DNA of 64,000 nt. Origin: Branchiostoma floridae. Lineage: Eukaryota; Chordata; Leptocardii; Amphioxiformes; Branchiostomatidae. The notes below the pieces were generated by a model. The model was given only the letters and a program-made list of their open reading frames with translations. It was not told where the DNA came from and did not search any database. The DNA is taken from positions 3,333,703 to 3,397,702 of the forward strand of contig NC_049992.1 in assembly GCF_000003815.2 (NCBI RefSeq). The letters run 5' to 3'. A program made the translations under genes and the position numbers. Positions 38,201 through 54,180 of this stretch are shown here, piece by piece. The first letter of the stretch is position 1, and each line of letters opens with the position of its first letter.

Positions 38201-39955
38201 GCTGCTTTGACAAAGTCTCCCCCGTCTCCTGTCCGCTGACCTCGCTTACTGTAGACATCCCCCAACTTGCACAGGGGCTCCACCTCTCTCTGGTACTGCT
38301 GGGCTGTGGGGTCTGGGAGGAAAGAGGGAAGAAAGAAACAAAATTTACATTTGGACAAAACGTTTATCGCATGATGGCATCTGTTTGTAAGGAGCCTGTC
38401 CTTTGTGGTAAAAAAAAATCGCACACAGACTCGTTTATAATTGGAGCTACATAGTCATATAACTGAAGTCAACAACTCGCATCAAGTATCTATTGATATC
38501 TTACTGAGTCAGCTTGAAATTAGGAAGACTGTTCAACCTTTGTTTCTATATCTACTCAAGCATGGGGCGATTTGTCACATACCTCCTATATGCACTGCCT
38601 GGAGTGCGGCTGCAAAGTGCTGCTCTGCTGAGTCCAGGTCTGCCCTGGCAAGGAATGATTCACCTTCCCCAAAGTGGTGCTTGTACCACCTTGAAAGGAA
38701 AATCAGACCGTTGCGGTCTACCATCATTGTATAAAACACATCTGGAGCGTAGATTAAACTTTGTATATTTGTAAAACTAGATTACAAGATTAGATCATCC
38801 ACGCAATGTGTTTTGAAAACCCATACACGTCCAACCGATACCCAATGTAATCTTTTCAGAAAGTTTTTTTGGACTCACCTGTATCTTTGTCTGTCTTCTT
38901 CAGTCAGTCCTCCGTCTGGTCTTTTGCTGAGATTCTTTGAGCAAGAGAAAAGAGATTAATGCTGTCTTGATTTTACTATATCGACACACGCTTACGCAAT
39001 CATACGTACCGAATAATGTCTTCACTGTGTACGGTTCAAAAACCCTTTGGATTGTCATTACAGTCATTTCGGTGCAAAACGATTTTTGTATTTATTTTGC
39101 ATAGTACAGTAGTTTGGCGACACGGATTTCTATATCGCTTTAGGCTGATATTACACAGCTTTAGCTACAGTGCACATTTAGCTAATTTGCATACCCATAC
39201 ATACATCTATTTCCTTCATTTGCAAAAATAACTACCATTGATAAATATATACTCACTCTTATCACGACTTCCCTGATTTTCTCAGTGTACAAGATGCGAC
39301 GGTGCAGAGTCTGTTTCAGCCCATGCTCCTCACATATGCATTTAGCCAGGGACTTGTTGTACATGGCAGAAGCCTTGGAGAGCTGGACTAAATCAGAACG
39401 GCTCTTGCCGTTCTCGAGGTACAAGTCTCCAAGTGATTTTAGGACCTCAAGCTCTAGCATCGCATCGCGATCTGTGATTGCAGTCACTAACGTTTCCATG
39501 TAAATCTCCTCAACAGAGTGCCAAGGTTTCCCGATCCTTCCATCGACTCTATGCCTATGGCAAATTTGTGCCACCCTCAAAATATTGTTGTCAGCAGTAA
39601 TTTTGTTGCTTGATGACCACCACTGAATGCGTGGAGAGTACCCCTGCAGCAGTTGTCTGGAGAGTTTCTCCAAGTAGCCGATACGATGTTCCAGAGTTTG
39701 TCCCATGTCTGAATCTGTGCAGCGCAGTAGGGCAGCAGCATAAAGGGCAGCAGCCTTGTCAAACTCTGCTGAATCTTTGCTGCGCTTGCCTTTCTGAAGA
39801 AACAGGTCTCCAAGACTTTTCAAGACTTCCACCTCCATAAAATCATCTTTCTGAATAATGGCATCTCTCAGAGCCCGACCATACTGAATTGTTTGGCTGT
39901 GTGGACTCTTCAGGCACAACTCCAAGTCCTGTAACTTGTTTGCCAGGCCGGCCAT
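35290..39955 (-). CDS. NTPR5: nucleotidyltransferase-TPR protein, linker exon not found
   Basis: Exons seen are 39257-39955 (233 codons, [12 protein letters not shown]), 38879-38926 (48 nt, [15 protein letters not shown]), 38583-38689 (one TPR) and 35290-38312. The first exon ends in phase 0 while the 48-nt exon needs phase 2, so a linker exon of length 3n+2 must lie between 38930 and 39250, as in the other four genes. I could not place it: the best candidate region (about 39005-39045, donor TTCG/GTACGT) has TGA in the required frame. The large exon is intact, with [23 protein letters not shown] and about 10 TPRs, the fewest of the family. Either the exon is very diverged or full-length splicing is lost. 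Confidence 0.75.
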
Positions 39956-40249
39956 CTTGATCCTTGTCCCTCGTCCAATTATCAGTAGCTTGGTTTATGG
40001 AGAGGTGTCCTGGTACCTTATGCTACCTTGAATATTTCGACTTGGTTCTTGTTGACTATGCCCCTGTCAATATTTCCGAGTATTCTACAAAGAAATTGCC
40101 AGGTAACTGTCAGCTAGCTCTTCCGTTAGGATGAATACATTTGTCTTGATCTTATCTGGATGTCTGTAATCGCCCAACTGCCGTTGAACTGGTAGTTAAG
40201 TCCTTGGTACTTCATGTACATGTAGATATGTGTCTGTTGTTGCAGTGAG

Positions 40250-40310
40250 AGTTCTGGTTTTCCCCTGCGCCACTGCTGGGACTTTCCACTCGGCCTTTTA
40301 TAGGGCAGAA
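40250..40310 (-). promoter_or_regulatory. NTPR5 promoter: TATA box and one kappaB site
   Basis: On the minus strand TATAAAAG (40295-40302) stands 8 nt upstream of the kappaB site at 40278-40287 (GGGACTTTCC on the plus strand). The start site should lie near 40265-40272, which puts the kappaB site between the TATA box and the start. The splice donor used by the leaders of NTPR1 and 2 is changed here (CCAG/ATAAGAT), so the leader is probably unspliced down to the ATG at 39955. Confidence 0.5.
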
Positions 40311-40319
40311 CAAAAACGC

Positions 40320-41160
40320 CACCAAAGCAACAAAGGGCCGCTCGATACCTGATACTCGATGCCTACACTTTGGTTCATTGTGAGGATCATGTATTACATG
40401 GCGACCATGCACACATTTGAAGCCAGGCGAGACGAATGACGTATCTGCTTTTCATGCCCTTGTATTTGTACATTTACAATTGTGCATAATTTCGTCGGAT
40501 GTAAAAATAAATGGATTTACAGTAACCTCACTTATGATTTACATACTTCCATCAGAATCTGAAATTTTGGCTCAATTTTCTCAACCCACAGGACCTGGTA
40601 TGCAACAAGCTTCACTTTGTAAGGAGTTTCTTGGGAACTGTTTATCTTATTTGTTCAGTTTCACCACATTTGTGGAAGGATTGGCATAACAGGTGACTAA
40701 CAGTAACACCTTTGCAAGTTTTCAACCTGGAGACCAGACTGTAAGGTTTGACCCACTCACACCGGAAAGGACCCCTACTCTTTTCGATAAGTGTGGTGTG
40801 GCTTTCCTCAAATACTAGGAACATTGCCCAATCTTCTCTTTCATTTGACTCACTCCTAGCCTGGTATCCAGCCGTAATATAACTTCCTTGTCTCTTCTCT
40901 CCTATCTGTAACTGCAGAGAGGAGAGAAGAGACTCGGAAGCTATATTACGGCTGGATACCAGGCTAACTCACTCCACCCAACTTTCGTGTCGAAAAATGC
41001 CTGAACCAACTAAATAAATCGTGACAACATCATAGATAAGATCCTCATTCTTGCAATAAGTCCATTCTGCACTTACTCACAGCTTATTATATTTAGTCAT
41101 CACTGATAAAAAAAACTCAATACTGTACGGAAAATACAGAAAACACACGAGATACTTTTA
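40320..41160. other. Intergenic between NTPR5 and the CDC42 3' end
   Basis: No gene is seen. It contains the hairpin element at 40857-40966; otherwise it is AT-rich unique sequence. Confidence 0.45.
40857..40966. mobile_element. 110-bp foldback element with 9-bp target duplication
   Basis: The two halves are near-perfect inverted repeats (start TAGCCTGGTATCCAGCCGTA; about 50 bp per arm with roughly three mismatches). The direct repeat ACTCACTCC occurs immediately on both sides, at 40848-40856 and 40967-40975. The near-identity of arms and duplication suggests recent insertion. A 9-bp duplication is unusual for the common MITE groups. Confidence 0.8.
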
Positions 41161-42407
41161 CAATTTATTCAGTTCTCCATGTTGGTACATAAGAGTTTAT
41201 CATCGTGAGCACATTTTTGTCTCAGGCCATGTCAAGTTCTGGCCTGTTTTTCAGGTATTTCTCTGCAAAATATAGAATAAACGAAAAACCAATCTAAATA
41301 TGTAACGTCTATTACTGCTTTACACAATATAGGACATGGGTGAATGCATCATTCGGCTAAATGCTTTATGATATTGATTTAAATTAAACGTCATTGATAA
41401 CAGAAAACTGCAAAATACTAACAAACTTCTTGTGGCATTTCTTCTACCATGTTGAGATTATGAGTCATTCGTAATATCAGTTGGTATAAAGTTCTACCAC
41501 CCCAATATACCCCACATGTACTTGCGCGTGAAACTTGTAAAACATTACTATCATAGTTCTCGACTTTACACTACTTAGTATGTACAGGAAAATGCTTACC
41601 ACAGTCAATCAACTACATTCTTTCTTACAACATACTGATTATCCATCAGTGCGATATAGAGGAATCAAAGGACTTTTCGATCGAGTAATTTGGTCATGAA
41701 ATTCATTGCATGCTGCATTTTGTCCTCTCATTCCCACGAGTTCAACTTGTAGTTTTGTGAAATTTTGTTCTCCGGATTTTACTGAGGCTGCTACCTAATC
41801 AGAATAGTACCCTTCTTGGTCAGTAAAGACTTTTGTGGTTCGTTGGGCCATGTTTTTCATTACGTTTTTGTAGCAAGATTGAACACTGGTCAGTTAAGGC
41901 CACACCAATTGAACTCTATGGTTTTCAGATTCTGTGAAAAAAAAGCTGACATAGAAAACTGAAGGGAAGTCTGAACCTTGGTAGAGATAGTCTCACGCAG
42001 TTTGATGCATGTTTTACTTTGTTACCGTTTTCTAAGATTTTACTCAGGTGTGTCTAAAAACCAAGGGAAGAAATTGGTGTGGCCTTATATCTGGAAATGC
42101 CGTAGGGATTTGGAAATCTCCAACAAGCCTTCCAGCCAAACAAGTCTACAGCTACACCTTATCACAGAAATGCTGTAACATACAGAGAAAAGCATGCGCT
42201 TTACTGTACATCCATTCACAGAAGTTTAGGTGTAGGACATTAACCTGGATATTTGAGACTGCCTTTCCATAGATAAGGTGACCAGTGTTAGTGGACATTG
42301 TTGTATTCCCCCTAGGACAATGCCATGGTCGGGCTGAGTAGGTGACCTCCCCTCCCTAACCCCCTCCATCTCTCCCTCCCCCCTTCCCCCCTACTCCCCA
42401 GACAGGC
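41161..42407 (-). other. CDC42: Probable 3' UTR of CDC42
   Basis: It follows the CDC42 stop at 42408. TTTATT at 41164-41169 reads AATAAA on the minus strand, giving a 3' UTR of about 1.2 kb. A pyrimidine-rich run (CCCTCC repeats, 42350-42400) lies just after the stop codon. No other coding signal is seen. Confidence 0.5.
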
Positions 42408-46530
<4,123 letters not shown>

Positions 46531-46984
46531 GTTTATGCATTTAAAGTTAACATCTGTGCTAACACTGCAATATCATATCTCTACATAACTCCTACTGCTA
46601 TTCCCATTGTAGTATCTTAACTGTTTGGGATTATATTTAAAAAAGTCATTTTAACAATGTCTGGGTGGTCTGTAAAATATCCTGGCATGGTTTTTACATC
46701 CAAACATTGCTGCAAGATTTTACAGAGGAGGTCTATGATGTCTCTTACTAGTATTCCTGTATAAAAGTTATCAAAACCTCTCACGCAATTCCAACATATC
46801 AATTTTCATTCCAACATATCAATGTTTTGCATGAAAGCCATGCCATGTAATTAGGCTTGTTATCATACCTGATGTGTGACATATTTCTATGAAACCTGAT
46901 ATGATCTTCAACAACACTAACAGGAATGGCTAGCCATTTGTGCATAAAGTCTTATTCTTAAAGAAACCAGTCTGTATTTGTTAC

Positions 46985-47310
46985 ACCAGTGTACAAAATA
47001 CTTTTCTGAGCCAGGTTGCACAGTGTGCAACCTGGGGCAAAAACTAGGTTGCACAACTGAATTTCAAGTTGCACCACCTACAATTCACTAACTTCTGAAA
47101 AAAAGGTACAATACATACATGTTTGGCTGATGCGAAACGGAGCTGCCTCGGTCCATTTATTTCTTCCAAGTAAATTGACAACAAAATTGAGTTCTGAGGC
47201 TCAAAATCTAAGTTGCACCCTGTGCAACCTGAGTTCAGAAGTAAGTTGCACGAAGCAAAAAGTGGTTGCAATGTGCAAGTGGGTATTTTGCACGCTGTAC
47301 ACTAACTTAC
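46985..47310. repeat. Inverted-repeat segment rich in GGTTGCAC
   Basis: AGTGTACAAAATAC at the left is mirrored by GTATTTTGCACGCTGTACACT at the right, with several internal copies of GGTTGCAC and GTGCAACCT in both orientations. It is probably a MITE within CDC42 intron 1. Confidence 0.45.
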
Positions 47311-48780
47311 AGTCATTGTCATTTAGGCCACACAACAAGAATACTTGGCGGAAATATAAAATAAGTCACTCCAACACAACCTAAGAGCTGTGTTAGATGT
47401 GTTATACTGATGGCATTCCTATCAGGTGACAGGCCTCAAACTCTGTTTCCCTGCTGGCAACACCCAAGAATTCCTCTGGAATTTGGATCACAAACCCAGA
47501 CCTATTTAGATTCAAGCTGAAAAACGCCCCCATAGAACAACACCGCCTCTCTTGGGTTTCATTACAACCTACTGTCTGAACTGGTTACCAATCTTCCAGT
47601 TTCTTTTGCTGAACTTCTGATTAACAGTTGAGTTGTGTATTTTTGTCATTTCCTGTTTCTTCTCCTTCAAGTTCTTCTTTCAAATTTGAGGAGTCACATT
47701 CTTTGGTGTTAACTGTGTTTGCATCACTTCCAAGCTTACTTATTCTTAGTCACTCACTATCTGTTGTAATGTCAGTGTTACACACTAGTAAAAGTCGATT
47801 ACTTTGCTTACTGACTAAACCAAAATAAAAACCTCAACCCCACCCCTCCACATACACCCACTCCTATACATGATGACATCACTTCCTAGTTCTGCATAGT
47901 CCACATTACTAACTGCTGTTTCACATAAAAAAAATTGCATTCTGACAAAATAAAATAGATATAATATCCTAGTAAAAGTATGGAGGCATCAAACATATGA
48001 AATTCAATGTATTGCCTTATTGCATTACAAATCTATTTATGGCACAGCAAGCTTGTTTATGTTTATTTAGTAGATGCAAATGGAATCTTGGGTGGCAGAC
48101 ATGTATAAATAACACAGGCATCTTGTGTTTTTTCTTTCTCTTAAGACGTTACCCTAATTCCGATGACGTCATGGCTAAGATTTGGATGCGGAAATGGTCA
48201 ATAATGAGTTACTAAGCCTGGGGTGTGGTCAAAATGGCTGTTAGGTCGAAACAATACGCAAAATTATACTGCATCTGCAATCTATGAACAAAATCCTATG
48301 TACTTAGCATTGAGCATGTTCTAGCAAAGGAATATGACAATGTAGAGTCGTAAGATTCAGTAAGTTTACAGAGTTCTTGAGATCGGATTTGCATAGGAAT
48401 GCATGCTGTCATGGAGTCAGACAACTGGCCTAACACTGGACTTTAGACCGCCAACAGCGAAACGATCATTATACATCGCCATGAACGAATAGATCAGTTG
48501 TTTTTAAGAGAAAGTGACGGTATCTGCAGTTTGAAAGGTTGTGAGAGAATAGTGCCATGATCAATGACCCTGGCCCATTCAAGCCGTAGTGACCAGCGTT
48601 TGATTCTTCCGTTCGCTAAACATGCAAATCTCCCACCCGATCTAACCGTTCGGAGCCTAAATTCTGTGCAAGCACAAGCATTACAAAGACACCAACTACA
48701 CATCAGTCTCACTGATTTGTCAAAGATCAGTCCGATATGCGTTTAGAATGTCCTAAGATCTTAAAACGATGTTTACGTAC

Positions 48781-49154
48781 CTTATTTTGAACGTTTTCTT
48801 CTACTTTTCTCTCCAACTTCCCGTTCGGTTGGGCGGTGGCTGGACGGGTTTCCCAGGTGTTCTATCAGGGACAGTGCGCAGATTTCCTGAATGTCGCAAT
48901 TTAACCAATCAAAATACCGCATGGAGTCTTTCAAACCAATCAGTGATGAGAATTGGCCATGAAGTAGCCAATCACGTTGCAGTAAGATGTCCCACTGACC
49001 TAGCCTACGTATTTTTCCGGGTCAGAGTTCAAATTTCCGGTTCTCAAATACATGAACGAGGAGACGCTTTCACCTGTTATAACGTTAAAAACAACAGGTT
49101 AATGTCCCGTAGTAACTACGTGTTCTAAGGAGCATATAAGACGGCAACATTGGG
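48781..49154. promoter_or_regulatory. Bidirectional CDC42/ICMT promoter with four CCAAT boxes
   Basis: The predicted CDC42 leader exon ends at 48781 with a strong donor (minus strand AATAAG/GTACGTAA), and the ICMT start codon is at 49155. In between, CCAAT boxes occur at 48905, 48936 and 48968, and inverted ATTGG at 48952. No TATA box is seen. Closely spaced CCAAT boxes suggest NF-Y-driven divergent transcription; the start sites are inferred. Confidence 0.6.
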
Positions 49155-52100
49155 ATGATACTGGAACAACGGGTGGCGTGCACCTGCTTCGCCCTGGGGA
49201 CGGGGGTCGTGCTGGTACCGATGCTCACACACTTCCACCTTCGGGAGCTGTCGGACCTGAGCCCGTACGGTGCAGCACTGTACACCGCTGTGGTTAACGG
49301 GGTTTTGCTGTTCATGTGCAGGGGGTATCTATATCAGGTAGGAACTCTTTGTGTTCGTGTTCTACCCTTCCACGCTGTAACATGGCTTATGGGTCATGGT
49401 ATAGTTTTATATGCCCTGTCAGTTAAATAAAACTTGAGAGAAACACAGAAGTTTGTGTAAGTTTACTGTAACGTTAACGTTACATTGATCCGAATGAATT
49501 TTGTAGTGTAGAGTACTTCACCCAAAGTGTTGATTTTCTATTTCAGGAAAACGTCATCTTTGGAAGTCTGGAACATTCTATGTTTTGATTTACACAAAGT
49601 CTAGTGCAAAGAGATGTTGTTGACGTCATATGAATCATAGCCTGACTTCCCTGGCGACCATATTGGCAGGGTAATTGGATTACAGCAGCAGCATGTTGGC
49701 ATGTTTTACAGATGTACAATCAAATCCTAGATGGTGCAATTGACATCATATCGAAAACCTTAATTCAATATTAAATGTGAATTGGTTCGATATTGAGTGG
49801 ACTCCGGGAGTGGAGTAGAGGTCTCCGGCCATGTAGAAATGCTGGTTTCCACATGGAGCCACTCTTCATCATCATCAGTTCAGATCACTGCAGTCATTTC
49901 AGGTCGTTGTGGGTTGTTCTGTTCAGAGCTCTTAAAAAAAAGTAATATTCTCCAAGCAGAGGTTTCGGTTGGAGGGCTGGTGTGTTTTAATGTCTGCTTA
50001 CCTCCAGAGACCACTGAATTTATTCCTGTATTCTTTTACGAGGGTAAGCTCCCATCAGTGAATAGCACTGCTTTTCAGGGAGGCCCTGGATACACAAACA
50101 AAATAGCACATACACACAGTACATAGTACATACTACTACTAGTAGCCTTCTGACCAAAACCCCTGCTTGGAAAATGAATACATACATGTATCACTGGATG
50201 TCGTTTTTCTTATTTCAGGTGGGGATCCGTGCGTGTGGTCTGGGCCTGGCGTTCGGGCTGGGTCTGTGGCTGAGTGTGGCCGCTGCCCAGTGGTACATGT
50301 TCGGTTGGTACATGTGTGCCCTCAGCTTCTTCCACTTCTCGGAGTACATCGTCACGGCAACGTATAACCCCGAGTCTCTGTCCCTGGACTCGTTCCTGCT
50401 GAACCACAGTATGGAGTATGGACTGGCGGCCATCGCAAGCTGGGTGGAGTTTGGTTTGGAGGCGTGGATATTCCCAGGTAAGTCATCTGTGTTTACGTAT
50501 GGATACAACTCAAGGAACTGGCTGTAGTACAGAAACGGTCAGAGTTAGGTAAGTCATGTTTGTTTAAGCAAGGCCACAGCCACTCAAGCAACTGGCTATG
50601 ATATGGAAACAGTTAGAGTTATGATATAAAACCTGCTCTCCAACAAGATCTCTTCAGTGTCATTAAAATGGATGTTATCTGAAATGTCTCACTGTTTCCA
50701 AAATCATATCCAGTTTCTTGAGTACTTTTTTTTTGCTATGGTATTTGTCAAAATGGTTAGATGTTTCAGACAACATCCGCTGTCTTTCATCTTTGACTGT
50801 ATATAACTGCATGCTGAAAAGTGAAAGACAACTGGATGCTACCTGAAAAATCTGACCATTTCTGCTGGAGTAACTACATTTATTATCTTGCATATCAAAT
50901 TTAATATTACCTGCATGTCTAACCTTCATTGTCATATTTTAGGTTTGTTTTCTCCTGGACTGCAGTCTTGATCTGGTTGAAGCTGTTGCCATGGCAACGG
51001 AAGCTGATGCACAGCTGTCAGGGTTCCCAGAATCCCACAGTCACTGCCAGGCTTGTTGCCTGGCCTCAAACATGCATCTTCGTTAGCTGTCAGTAATTAA
51101 GAAGGCCAAGCCAATTCAATTTGTTGGTTCCCATGTTTTTAAAAATGTATTTGTTATAGAAAAATGCTAACACTTTACATCAGACATTGGAATTAACACC
51201 ATAGGGGCTTGTCCCTCTGAATTTTCAGACGAACTCCGTCGACCTTGTTCACAGATTGAATGACCCTTTTATCTCCAGCAGTGATGTCAGAAATACACCA
51301 CTTTTGCAGAAGTATCAGGAGTTTCGAAAGTATCAGAAAGTCTATGTCTCTGTACATTTCAATGCCTACCAGGCATCTCCCTCAGACCTCTGACTGTAGT
51401 GCTGGACTTCTAAGTAGTTTCAAACAATGTTTTGAATTTTCCTCTCCAGACCTGAAGCAAGTGCCATTCCTGCACTACGCTGGCTTGTTCCTGGTGGTGG
51501 GGGGTGAGTTTCTGCGGAAAGCTGCCATGTTGACGGCCAAGTCCAACTTTAACCACATCGTGCAGAGTAAAAAGGCAGACAGCCACATGCTGGTGACCCA
51601 CGGAGTCTATCAGCTGTGCAGACATCCGGCGTACGTGGGGTGGTTCTACTGGAGTTTAGGCACACAGGTACGTTGGGTGGTTCTACTGGAGTTTAGGCAC
51701 GCAGGTACGTGGGGCGGTTCTACTGGAGTTTAGGCACACAGGTACGTGGGGGGTTCTACCGGAGTTTAGGCACACAGGTACGTGGGGTGGTTCTACTGGA
51801 GTTTAGGCACACACTCACACAGGTACGTGGGGTGGTTCTACCGGAGTTTAGGCACACAGGTACGTGGGGTGGTTCTACTGGAGTTTAGGCACACAGGTAC
51901 GTGGGGTGGTTCTACTGGAGTTTAGGCACACAGGTACGTGGGGTGGTTCTACTGGAGTTTAGGTACACAGGTACGTGGGGTGGTTCTACTGGAGTTTAGG
52001 CACACAGGTACGTGGGGTGGTTCTACTGGAGTTTAGGCACACAGGTACGTGGGGTGGTTCTACTGGAGTTTAGGCACACAGGTACGTGGGGTGGTTCTAC

Positions 52101-53086
52101 TAGAGTTTAGGCACTCAGGTACGTGGGGTGGTTCTACTGGAGTTTAGGCACACAGGTACGTGGGGTGGTTCTACTGGAGTTTAGGCTCACAGGTACGTGG
52201 GGTGGTTCTACTGGAGTTTAGGCACACAGGTACGTGGGGTGGTTCTACTGGAGTTTAGGCTCACAGGTACGTGGGGTGGTTCTAATGGAGTTTAGGCACA
52301 CAGGTACGTGGGGTGGTTCTACTGGAGTTTAGGCACACAGGTACGTGGGGTGGTTCTACCGGAGTTTAGGCACACAGGTACGTGGGGTGGTTCTACTGGA
52401 GTTTAGGTACACAGGTATGTGGGGTGGTTCTACTGGAGTTTAGGTACACAGGTACGTGGGGTGGTTCTACTGGAGTTTAGGCACACAGGTACGTGGGGTG
52501 GTTCTACTGGAGTTTAGGCACACAGGTACGTGGGGTGGTTCTACTGGAGTGTAGGTACACAGGTACGTGGGGTGGTTCTACTGGAGTTTAGGCACACAGG
52601 TACGTGGGGTGGTTCTACTGGAGTTTAGGCACACAGGTAGGGACTGATTCCCACAGGAGTAACTTGTCTGTCTGTCTGTGTGTTTGTTTGTAAATTGCAT
52701 AACTGGTAAACTGAAGGCGTAACACACCTGGTTTGTACTGAAGGGTACAAAAAGCTGCATATAACCCTATGTGTATGTTGTTGGCTACGCTTAGGTATTT
52801 CTATCTATATTTTTTTCAGGTCCTTCTATACAACCTATTTAAACTTGTGTGCACTGCTAGCAATTGTGCCAAACTCTAACTGAATGTTTTGTTGTGCCTC
52901 CAGGTCCTACTATGTAACCCTGTGTGTGTTGTTGGTTACACCTGGGCGTCCTGGCATTTCTTCCGGGAGCGGGTAGAAGACGAGGAGGTGACGTTGCTGA
53001 ACTTCTTCGGCGAGCAGTACCTGGACTACATGCAGCGGGTTGGCACGGGGCTACCCTTCATACAGGGCTTCAAGGCAAACTTCTAA
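49155..53086 (+). CDS. ICMT: ICMT, isoprenylcysteine carboxyl methyltransferase, 4 coding exons
   Basis: ER membrane enzyme that methylates the carboxyl group of the C-terminal prenylcysteine of CAAX proteins, using S-adenosylmethionine. Exons are 49155-49337, 50219-50477, 51450-51667 and 52904-53086, giving 280 residues, close to the human length. The protein is hydrophobic with several membrane spans (for example ACGLGLAFGLGLWLSVAAA). The catalytic C-terminal half carries HGVYQLCRHPAYVGWFYWS and ends with EQYLDY followed by GLPFIQGFKANF, both hallmarks of the family. The 3' UTR is about 1.1 kb, with AATAAA at 54157-54162. The exon 3 donor is followed at once by a 37-bp minisatellite that repeats the end of the exon and the donor. 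Confidence 0.95.
49950..50175. mobile_element. Inverted-repeat element, TCCAAGCAG family, in ICMT intron 1
   Basis: TCCAAGCAGAGGTTTCGGTT at the left pairs with AACCAAGGG-like right arm sequence read as TGACCAAAACCCCTGCTTGGA. It is non-coding. The right end lies about 45 bp before the exon 2 acceptor. Confidence 0.5.
50750..50865. repeat. Imperfect inverted repeat in ICMT intron 2
   Basis: AAATGGTTAGATGTTTCAG with CTGTCTTTCA is mirrored by GAAAGACAACTGGATG and TCTGACCATTT. It may be a decayed MITE. Confidence 0.35.
51630..52645 (+). repeat. 37-bp minisatellite replicating the ICMT exon 3 splice donor
   Basis: The unit is GTACGTGGGGTGGTTCTACT followed by GGAGTTTAGGCACACAG. The first copy is the real end of exon 3 (codons for YVGWFYWSLGTQ) with its donor CAG/GTACGT; I count 26 further copies to about 52640, nearly all keeping CACACAG/GTACGTGG. 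One unit has a 7-bp insertion and a few have point changes. The period of 37 is not a multiple of three, and reading through meets TAG in the second downstream unit, so only the first donor gives a normal protein. Confidence 0.9.
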
Positions 53087-54180
53087 GGAAACGTGCCATG
53101 ATACATCAAGAAATGGACTTGGAAGTTCATCTGTGTTCTGGGTAGAAATTCTGAAGCAAAGCTGAAAAAAAATTATGATAAATGTTGTGTTTTGAACAGC
53201 CAAGATACAGTGACAAAAAAAAACAACAATGCTGTAGATACAATTATTTCTTTTAGCTTATAAACTGCTTCTTCTAGGTCAGTCTTACATCCTTGAAAGA
53301 AAGTTGCATTTGAAGATGAATATTGTCAGATTTCTTTATATCAAAGAAACAACATATCACTCATGTGAAGCTGTCAGTGCACTTTATAAGTTTAAGAGTA
53401 CTTATAATGGAACATTTCAAAATATTCCTGGATGTCCAGTAAAATGTCATTTGAAACATTACCTCCCTTTATGATATTTTTTGTTAATGTCATAATGTAT
53501 GTAAACATACACATGTACACATTGTCTGCACATATTGTTAGAATATCTCCAAGTGTTGCTTGTTGCGTCCAGGACACTTTAAAGAGAAATGATGATAATG
53601 TTGCTTGCCACAGTGGTGTGCCTCACTATAAAGCATGATTGCAATGGATGGAATGTCATTTGTTGACGTATTTTGTTGATCCATTTTGCTCCCCTCCTTT
53701 CACATATCAAAATGATATAAGTACATGTGGGGCACAGAAATGCTGATACATGTAGCTTTGTAAGATATCAAAGATCTTAGTTTTGGCAAGGAATCAAAAA
53801 CCTGGAAACCTGTTTAAGTTTGTATTCCAGCTGATACACGGATAGCATCTCTCGTGTGATGAGGGAATTTTTCTTTTTAATTTTTACTTTACTTAGGGTA
53901 TTACTTGACAGCTTTTGTCAATGTCTGTAAAAAAAAAATTTGGTGTGTATTTTGTGACCTTTCTAGAATTTTGTTGAATACATAAGAATACTTTGATGCT
54001 ATTTTGTATTGTGTTTTGTACAATGTCTGTAGCCATGTTGGTTGTCCATTGTGATTTGACAAATATTGTATTTTCTATCAAACGTAGAAGAAGTTTGCTG
54101 TGAACAATGCTGCAGGAAGACTGACTACTAGTATGATGATTGTAAATTATCTGCCAAATAAAGGAATTAATGTTGATAAT
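53087..54180 (+). other. ICMT: ICMT 3' UTR
   Basis: AT-rich sequence from the stop codon to just beyond the poly(A) signal AATAAA at 54157-54162. No other feature is recognised. Confidence 0.65.
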
